This document shows, piece after piece, positions 61,203 to 64,000 of a DNA stretch of 64,000 nucleotides; the first letter of the stretch is position 1, and each line of letters begins with the position of its first letter. The notes beneath the pieces are model-generated. The model was not told the origin of the DNA, made no database searches, and was given only the letters and a program-made list of their open reading frames with translations. The position numbers and the translations under genes were made by a program. Source of the DNA: Cloeon dipterum (lineage: Eukaryota > Arthropoda > Insecta > Ephemeroptera > Baetidae); the NCBI RefSeq assembly GCF_949628265.1, contig NC_088790.1, positions 2,112,545 to 2,176,544 of the forward strand, in the 5' to 3' direction.

Positions 61203-62432
61203 CAAAATAAAATTCAAGTACTGCTTATGTGATTTCTGTTAAATGTTAATTTGCGAAAATTGTGTGCCAAACATTTTGCCTGCGCTCACTGCAAGAAAAG
61301 CAAGTGCTCAACCCTTCTCAGAATTTGTCTATGCGTACGTACACGGAGAGTTGCATAATGAATCATTGTATGTAAATGTTTGTTAGGTGGAGTGTCCAAA
61401 TGTTTAGGTTTTCGGCCATTCCATATCTTTTTGTGCAGTCGTTAGATGCCAAACTCGATTGATAACATGCAGCGAGACACGGGGGTGGGTCACTCTCTTC
61501 TTTCCGGCCATGACCCCGCCCTCAGTATTATTCAGGGCTATTTTTCAATTCAGTATATGCATAATTATCAATAATTCTTAGTTCTGCTAGTGCGCCTAGA
61601 TCGTAAGGGATTTTTTTTTGTTTGTTTGTTTCAAATAACAACTAAATCGAATTCGAGTCGCTTATTCGTTCTGTTTTTCTCATTGTTTGAAAGTTAATTC
61701 ATTCGTTTTTGACAACTTCAACACAATGTGCTCAAACTTGGTTTACATACGTGTATTTGTATTTTAAGACGAGAGCAGACTACTTATTATATTATATTAT
61801 TAATTCAATCATCCGATTAAACGAGAAACACGTGTCTAGCATTAATTCTCATATATAAGTAGTAGGGGTGCGCGTTTTACATTCAATTGTTGTTGTTTTA
61901 ATTTAATCAATCGAGAATCTGAAGAGGTTGAAATTTAACTTGCTTTTCACACAAGGTTGAAACATGTATAATTTTTATTTTGAATACTGCAGAGGGGCTG
62001 CAGCCAGCCTCCAGCGTTCGACACACACACGCGCGCGCGTATTTTAAATTCTCTCTCATATCAGTTTGTATCATCTCTCTGCTAAATGAACTGATTGATT
62101 GATCATCAAATAAAGATATTTCAAAATATTTACTACCTCGTCTTTTTACTGAATTTATGTACCCCCATTGCCGCAGCAATATGAATACAAAATTCTGATT
62201 GTCATAATATTTGAAAACTGAACAATTGCAGTTTCTTTTATTAATTATTTCTTGGGTAAAGAGCAAAAAATACTACCAGCATATTTGTGTTTCTGATGGT
62301 ATAAAACATAAGTAAACGAATTTGTTGAATTTACCCCCAAGAACCACCCCTACGGAAAGGGGATTAATTTCAAACTTCAAAGCCCTTTCAATTTTTTGGA
62401 TTTACAAAGTTTTGTCAGATTTGACTACTGTG

Positions 62433-62665
62433 CTGTGCGTGAAATCGAAATGTTTGGCCTCAAAATAGCCGAAGAGGGGGGCGTAACCGAGGGAATACAA
62501 TATGACGGCGCACCACACCCCCTATGAGCAGCGAGCAGTATGTGCACTCTTGCATGCCATGAATTCCGCGCCACTCTATTATATATTGTACTCCCTCGGT
62601 TATATGCCCCCCCTCCTCCTCTTCGGCTGTTTCGACGCCGAACATTTCGGTTTCACGCACATAAA
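62433..62665. repeat. Hairpin element with ~75-bp inverted arms
   Basis: GTGCGTGAAATCGAAATGTT, AGCCGAAGAGGGGGGCGTAA and CCGAGGGAATACAATAT on the left match the reverse complement of ATATTGTACTCCCTCGG, CCTCTTCGGCTGTTTCGACG and CATTTCGGTTTCACGCAC on the right. It is non-coding. Confidence 0.8.
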
Positions 62666-62999
62666 AATAATATAGTATTTTTGAACACCAAAACCCGGTT
62701 GAAGGAACCATCCCTGTAGCAAATAATTTCATCAAAATCTGAAAGGTGCAGCAACATAGTTTCGGTCACGCTCACTACAACTTGAATTGTTTAAGGTAGA
62801 GAGCTTAATAATAAAGTTAAAGGTGCTCAAATTTATTGCCTGCTTTCTCATATAATATATATGTATCTATTGTGCTTTATTATTCTTAAAATATGGTTAA
62901 TGTTGTATGTGTAATTATTAAAATCTCTCAATTAGTAAAGAAAAGTGAGAAAAAACGGAAAAAATACAAATTTTCATTTTCAAGGGGCACTCTCGGCGA

Positions 63000-63140
63000 G
63001 GAACGTAAAATTAACACATTATGATGCAACACAAAGAATCTTGTGTCACTTTCGCGGCTTTTCATCGTGGCGCTTCTTCCTTCTTCCCTCCCCCTCCCAC
63101 CCCAGGCAGTCCAGGCTCCAGACTCCTTTCCCTCTTATCG
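63000..63140 (+). promoter_or_regulatory. Possible promoter/5' UTR of a gene starting at the right edge
   Basis: A locally GC-rich, pyrimidine-rich stretch (CTTCTTCCTTCTTCCCTCCC, then CTCCCACCCC) in AT-rich DNA about 0.9 kb before the candidate coding exon at 63961. Suggestive only. Confidence 0.2.
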
Positions 63141-63596
63141 CGCCTCGCGCGTTATAGCTTGAGAATTTTCTATTATTTCCTCTGACTGCTTACTGTGATT
63201 GTCTCACGTCTCACGATAGTTAGTGCTGGTCATTAACCTGATTTCGTGTGTTTCCGTTCTTCGTTTTCGATCACATTATTTATGTAAACCACCTTCGCTA
63301 GAGGTACATTCAGCTACAAATTCCGTCAACGACATCATACATCAGGTGTGTGCATAACATTATTCTTCTTCAATCGTGTAAGTACATATCTGCATTATAT
63401 GTGTGAGTACATATCATACATATGTATCATACACAATTCTTTCGAAATTCTGGGATTTTTCAAGCTCAGTATGTAGGAGTGTGTATTTTTCGGTATTTTA
63501 TGTACATGATCGAATGCATTGACCACCGATAATGTCGATGATGCACATTACATAATTAAAATGCATATATTTCACATTTCCACCGTTACTTATGTA

Positions 63597-63729
63597 CATA
63601 TGGTAGACTCAGCATTTTCGCCCAACTCACACTTCTCGCTAGGATAGGGCATTAACATTGTTTCTTCCCATCAGAGCGGACAGAGAGCGAGAAGTGTGAG
63701 TGATCGGAAAGCTTGAGTCCCCTCTATAC
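63597..63729. repeat. Dispersed ~130-bp repeat, copy 2 (partner 38203-38333)
   Basis: Same sequence and orientation as 38203-38333, with a better inverted repeat: CACTCACACTTCTCGC-type arms around GGATAGGGCATTAACATTG. It is flanked by TACATA microsatellite DNA, as at the first site. Confidence 0.75.
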
Positions 63730-63960
63730 ATTACATACATTGTCATACTCTTGGATATTATGCATATCTACACCGACTATGTAATTTTACGAACTTAACC
63801 AAAATTCTAAAAATGCGGTTGACATTTAATCAAAGTCACATGATCCGAATTTCTTAGGATAATTACATATGAAAAAACATTGATAGTAAAAGTAAAAAAT
63901 GAAGAATTTTTGTAATTGTGTATCTATAATTTATGTAGTTGAAAATTGATTGCAGGGACC

Positions 63961-64000
63961 ATGAAGAAATCGTTGAAAGGAACGAATTTCGTAATCCCAG
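63961..64000 (+). CDS. Possible first coding exon of the next gene, cut by window edge
   Basis: TTGCAG acceptor, GGACC, then an ATG opening MKKSLKGTNFVIP up to the edge. The setting (3' splice site then ATG) resembles the start of the gene at 39374. Too short to identify. Confidence 0.3.
   Translation, partial: MKKSLKGTNFVIP

Larger units (their letters stand above)
58916..62870 (+). other. ZSWIM8: Probable long 3' UTR / downstream region of ZSWIM8
   Basis: No further coding exons seen. AATAAA words at 59515-59520, about 60167, about 62108 and about 62806 are candidate poly(A) signals. The end of the transcript cannot be placed. The region holds CA-type microsatellites (about 60420-60450 and 62020-62040), a MITE at 60930-61202 and a hairpin at 62433-62665. 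Confidence 0.4.

Overview
The window looks like nuclear DNA of an arthropod, most likely an insect. It is AT-rich. It has long split genes with GT-AG introns, a tandem cluster of secreted chymotrypsin-like genes, a reverse-transcriptase relic, many hairpin (foldback/MITE-like) repeats and three well-conserved animal genes. The sequence alone does not allow a species call. All coordinates come from reading splice sites by eye. The three conserved genes and the unnamed 530-codon gene each keep an unbroken reading phase through every junction.

Left part (1-12.1 kb, minus strand): a young tandem cluster of trypsin/chymotrypsin-fold genes. At the left edge is a signal-peptide exon whose ATG is damaged. 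Two closely related genes follow (1436-4537 and 6441-7621). They encode serine protease homologues (SPHs) that have lost the catalytic serine; one has also lost the catalytic histidine. Both lack the IVGG-type activation site. They are separated by a non-LTR reverse-transcriptase relic and embedded in a segmental duplication. Next is a chymotrypsin-type relative (8054-9942) that keeps IIGG, HC and GDSGGPL motifs but is broken by several frameshifts. Its promoter and first exon are duplicated upstream, near 12.0 kb.

Middle (about 14.3-35.4 kb, minus strand): one 31-exon gene for a p190-type RhoGAP of 1671 codons, with N-terminal GTPase, FF domains, two pseudo-GTPase domains, a polybasic stretch and a C-terminal RhoGAP domain. 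It contains 12-nt and 33-nt microexons. Its introns are full of degenerate repeats. RpS14 follows in the same orientation (36304-37470), with a non-coding TOP exon near 37.9 kb.

Right part (plus strand): an unrecognised acidic/lysine-rich coiled-coil protein (39374-42465, 530 aa); a broken block of exon-like sequence resembling BRD8 (43.5-44.1 kb); then a 19-exon ZSWIM8 orthologue (45564-58915, about 1805 aa), the substrate receptor of a Cullin-RING ubiquitin ligase. A long downstream region follows, and a possible first coding exon of another gene sits at the right edge.

Unexplained structure: (i) a degenerate ~110-bp repeat alternating CCACGCCC and TTTCCCGCG (E2F-like) words, scattered through introns and flanks in both orientations; (ii) several foldback elements, one carrying DR1 nuclear-receptor-type sites; (iii) a ~1.1-kb tandem duplication in ZSWIM8 intron 1; (iv) short in-frame introns that could be retained. 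I see no CRISPR array, operon or evidently new enzymatic system. The inactive SPH cluster and the E2F-word repeat family are the best leads.
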